A stretch of 8,857 nucleotides of DNA from an uncultured Bacilli bacterium (GTDB lineage: Bacteria; Bacillota_I; Bacilli_A; ML615J-28; CAG-313): the NCBI GenBank assembly GCA_904501965.1, contig CAJGCS010000042.1, positions 1-8,857 on the forward strand, in the 5' to 3' direction. A program made the translations under genes and the position numbers. Below are positions 6,485 through 8,857 of the stretch, one piece after another. Numbering within the stretch: position 1 is the first letter of the stretch; every line of letters begins with the position of its first letter. The notes under the pieces were generated by a model. The model was not told where the DNA came from and made no database searches. It saw nothing but the letters and a program-made list of their open reading frames with translations.

Positions 6485-6512
6485 ATTATCAATTATTTAT
6501 GAAAAAAGTCAA
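6485..6512 (-). promoter_or_regulatory. SigA-like promoter of dac-spmA-spmB unit
   Basis: TTGACT (6512-6507), a 16-bp spacer and GATAAT (6490-6485) on the minus strand each match the vegetative consensus at five of six bases. The -35 lies inside the miaA terminator stem. The expected leader is about 10 nt. It does not look like a sporulation (sigma-E) promoter. Confidence 0.7.
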
Positions 6513-6538
6513 AACAAAAACGAATTTGTTTTGACTTT
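6502..6538 (-). terminator. Intrinsic terminator of mutL-miaA unit
   Basis: A perfect 14-bp stem, arms 6505-6518 and 6525-6538, closes a 6-nt loop (6519-6524). On the minus strand the last arm ends in ACTTT and runs into three further Ts. The stem starts 4 nt after the miaA stop codon. Confidence 0.9.
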
Positions 6539-6542
6539 AATT

Positions 6543-7439
6543 TTACTTTATGAAATCAAGTATAATATTGTATACTTCATCTATTGTATTTGTTAAATTA
6601 TCTGTATCGACATTAACGAAGATTGTATTTTCTTTATTGCGATACCAGGTCATTTGTCTTTTTGCATAGTGTCTTGAATTTTGTTTGATTTTGTTAATCG
6701 CATCTTCTAAACTAATAACTCCATCAAAGTATTCAAACAATTCTTTGTATCCAATTGCCGCTTTAGCGGTTAAGCTTAGTTTATCTGGATAAAGATTTTT
6801 AACTTCTTCAATAAGTCCTGCTTCTACCATTTTGTCAACGCGATGATTAATTCTTTCATATAATTTTTCTCTATCATCTGTCAAAAAGATAACAAGCGCA
6901 TCATAATAAGACTCGTTTTTAAGCGTTCGAGTTGTTTTTTCTTGGGTATTTGCCAGTTCAATTGCTCTTAAAACGCGCTTACGATTATTCATGTGAATCT
7001 TATTTGCTTGATCTTCATCAATTTTTTTTAGAATATCGTGAAGAGCTTCATTATCTAAATCATCATAATTTGATTGATTTGTTCTTTTAGGTGCAAGAAA
7101 TTGATAATTTTTTATGACTGAATCAATGTATAATCCTGTCCCTCCAACGATAAGAGGAATTTTATTATCTTTGTGAAAGGAATCTACTAAAGTACGAATT
7201 TTTGATTGATAGTCACTTACAGAAAACTCTAAAGAAGGATCTAGAAAATCGAAGAAATGATGTTTGATATTTTCTTGTTCTTCTTTAGTTGGCTTTGCAG
7301 TACCAATATCCATTTTTTTATATATTTGATACGCATCTCCATTGATAATTTCTGTTTCTATTTTTTTAGCAACTCCAACTGATACTTTTGTTTTTCCAAC
7401 GCCAGTAGGGCCTGTAATTACTATCACTTTTTTATTCAT
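6543..7439 (-). CDS. miaA: tRNA dimethylallyltransferase MiaA
   Basis: A 298-aa enzyme that transfers a dimethylallyl group to A37 of tRNAs reading UNN codons, the first step to i6A or ms2i6A. The P-loop GPTGVGKT is at 10-17. NGDAYQIYKKMDIGTAKP (33-50) contains the catalytic Asp35; SGDS is more usual at its start. GGTGLY (99-104), RKRVLRAIE (153-161), AAIGYKE (227-233) and RQMTWYRN (261-268) are the other family blocks. The length is normal. ATG 7439 overlaps the mutL stop by one base (TAATG), with AAAAGGG 7 nt upstream in the end of mutL. mutL-miaA adjacency is common in bacteria. Confidence 0.96.
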   Translation of the reverse strand: MNKKVIVITGPTGVGKTKVSVGVAKKIETEIINGDAYQIYKKMDIGTAKPTKEEQENIKHHFFDFLDPSLEFSVSDYQSKIRTLVDSFHKDNKIPLIVGGTGLYIDSVIKNYQFLAPKRTNQSNYDDLDNEALHDILKKIDEDQANKIHMNNRKRVLRAIELANTQEKTTRTLKNESYYDALVIFLTDDREKLYERINHRVDKMVEAGLIEEVKNLYPDKLSLTAKAAIGYKELFEYFDGVISLEDAINKIKQNSRHYAKRQMTWYRNKENTIFVNVDTDNLTNTIDEVYNIILDFIK

Positions 7440-8857
7440 TACATTACCCTTTTAAACATTTTTTCAATTTCATAAAGTGATAATTTAATAAGAGTAGGTC
7501 TACCATGTGGGCATGTGTAAGGCATCTTACATTGATCAAGTTTTTCTAGTAAACTTTTAACTTCAAGTTCAGTAATGCTCATATGTGCTTTGATTGATTT
7601 TTTGCAACTCATTTTCTTTGCAAGGCTATCGTACATAACCTGTTTGCCTGTATTTTGATTTGTAAGAATATGGTTAATAATATCATGGATAAATTCTACT
7701 TCAAGTCCTGATGGAACCCATGTAGGAATTGTTCTAAATAAAATGGTTGTACTACCAAATATCTCTGCACAAAAACCAAGACGAACCAGTTCAGAAATTT
7801 TATTTTCAAGTATAATTATTTCAGATGAACTTAGTTCTATATTGATAGGAATTAGTAATTCATATGATTCATTTGTTGTGTTTTCAAAAGATTTAAGAAT
7901 TTTTTCATACATAAATCTTTCCATTCCAGCATGTTGATCAATTAAATAAAGGTTGTTATCATGCTCGAATAAAAGATAAGTATGGTTAAACTGACCAATA
8001 TATTTTAAGTCAGTAAACTTAAGTTTATTGTTTTGTAATAATTCAGTTTGTTGATATGATTCTTTAACAGGTTGGTAAGTTGGTTTAACTTCTTCATTTA
8101 AAGTCTCAATATCTGATTCTTCAATAGTATTTTTAATAGTATATTCTTCATCATTATAGAAACTTAAATCAATTGAATCATCATCTTCATCATCTAACTC
8201 ATTTTCAGAGTTATCTTCATCTTCATTAATATTAATTGAATCATTTTTTATTTTTTCTTCTTCAAACATTTTCCAAACATCTTCTACTTTGAACCCTTCT
8301 GTGCTAGGTTGAGATTCTGTTTGGGCTGGTAATTGACTTTCGATTTCTTTAAAACTGTCAAAATTTTCTAATGTTTCAACTGACGCATTTGTATCTTCGT
8401 AAACTAAATCAACATTTTTAATAGCATATTCTAACGCTTTTGTGATAAGACGTCGTAGTTCGTATTCTTCAGTGAAACGAATTTCAAGTTTAGAAGGATG
8501 TACATTTACATCAATTAAAGTTGGATCTGTATTGATTTTTAAGATAACGATTGGATACTTTCCAATAGGTAATATTGTTTTATATGCATCAGTAATTGCA
8601 TAAATCAATTGTTGGTTTCGAATAATTCTATCATTTACAATAATGTTTATATAGTTTTTATTTGATCTAAATACACTATTTTTAGTTGTATAACCACTAA
8701 TACTATATAGGCTGTTTTGATCCTTAAATTTAATTAGATTTTTTGCAACATCATTCCCATATACATTTGAAACAACATTAATAATATTATTATCACCTTG
8801 AGTTTGTAAAAGATTTTTACTATTATTAGTAACACAAAATGCAATATTAGGATAGGC
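7439..8857 (-). CDS. mutL: DNA mismatch repair protein MutL (5' truncated)
   Basis: The frame is open to the right edge, so the true start lies outside and a TTG at 8608 is only an internal codon. The 472 visible residues start near the end of the ATPase region; most of the GHKL ATPase domain is missing. Present are the second N-terminal subdomain (VNDRIIRNQQL, then DPTLIDVNVHPSKLEIRF), and a long acidic linker (about 8086-8269, with DDEDDDSIDL). The C-terminal dimerisation/nuclease domain follows. Its endonuclease motifs are all intact: DQHAGMERFMYE (7904-7939), SCKKSIK, CPHGRP (7496-7513) and the final FKR. This is therefore a nicking MutL of the Bacillus type, not the E. coli type. It nicks the new strand after MutS recognition. 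The stop overlaps the miaA start. Confidence 0.96.
   Translation of the reverse strand, partial: AYPNIAFCVTNNSKNLLQTQGDNNIINVVSNVYGNDVAKNLIKFKDQNSLYSISGYTTKNSVFRSNKNYINIIVNDRIIRNQQLIYAITDAYKTILPIGKYPIVILKINTDPTLIDVNVHPSKLEIRFTEEYELRRLITKALEYAIKNVDLVYEDTNASVETLENFDSFKEIESQLPAQTESQPSTEGFKVEDVWKMFEEEKIKNDSININEDEDNSENELDDEDDDSIDLSFYNDEEYTIKNTIEESDIETLNEEVKPTYQPVKESYQQTELLQNNKLKFTDLKYIGQFNHTYLLFEHDNNLYLIDQHAGMERFMYEKILKSFENTTNESYELLIPINIELSSSEIIILENKISELVRLGFCAEIFGSTTILFRTIPTWVPSGLEVEFIHDIINHILTNQNTGKQVMYDSLAKKMSCKKSIKAHMSITELEVKSLLEKLDQCKMPYTCPHGRPTLIKLSLYEIEKMFKRVM

Noticed and set aside
7743..7937. Plus-strand 64-aa frame opposite mutL
   Set aside because: Antisense to the conserved MutL nuclease domain.
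8606..8608. TTG at 8608 as the mutL start
   Set aside because: The frame stays open for 83 more codons to the window edge and encodes typical MutL sequence there.

Overview
The window is strongly AT-rich and looks like part of the chromosome of a walled, low-GC Firmicute, possibly near the Erysipelotrichia/Turicibacter side of the phylum (inference; no rRNA or other marker is present). TGG encodes Trp, and TGA is a genuine stop in two genes (spmA and the carboxypeptidase gene, both in stop/start overlaps), so the code is standard and not the Mycoplasma code. A D,D-carboxypeptidase and a PAP2 lipid phosphatase argue for a peptidoglycan wall.

All eight complete genes and the truncated ninth lie on the minus strand. 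Read right to left they form four short transcription units. (1) mutL (5' end beyond the right edge) - miaA: mismatch repair and tRNA A37 prenylation. (2) A predicted lipoprotein D-Ala-D-Ala carboxypeptidase - spmA - spmB, matching the Bacillus dacB-spmA-spmB cluster. (3) rluB - PAP2 phosphatase; rluB also follows spmB in Bacillus. (4) A protein with a degenerate Fic domain and a C-terminal winged helix - a HisK-like PHP phosphoesterase.

The unit boundaries are very compact. Each unit ends in an intrinsic terminator. At the three internal boundaries the hairpin starts at or within 4 nt of the last stop codon, and a sigma-A-like promoter for the next unit has its -35 box inside the hairpin or its U-tract. 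Within units, genes overlap by 1 to 11 nt or are 2 nt apart.

The left 560 nt carry no convincing gene. They hold two DnaA-box-like 9-mers 20 bp apart, an AT-rich stretch, and several short direct and inverted repeats. The first 200 nt are purine-rich on the plus strand, unlike the rest of the window, and contain only a doubtful small ORF.

The best leads are the apparent pseudo-Fic/winged-helix protein coupled to a PHP phosphoesterase, the lipoprotein form of the carboxypeptidase under a vegetative-type promoter with spmAB, the fused terminator-promoter junctions, and the origin-like repeats at the left. I found no mobile element, CRISPR array, tRNA or rRNA. I cannot identify a clearly new multi-gene system.
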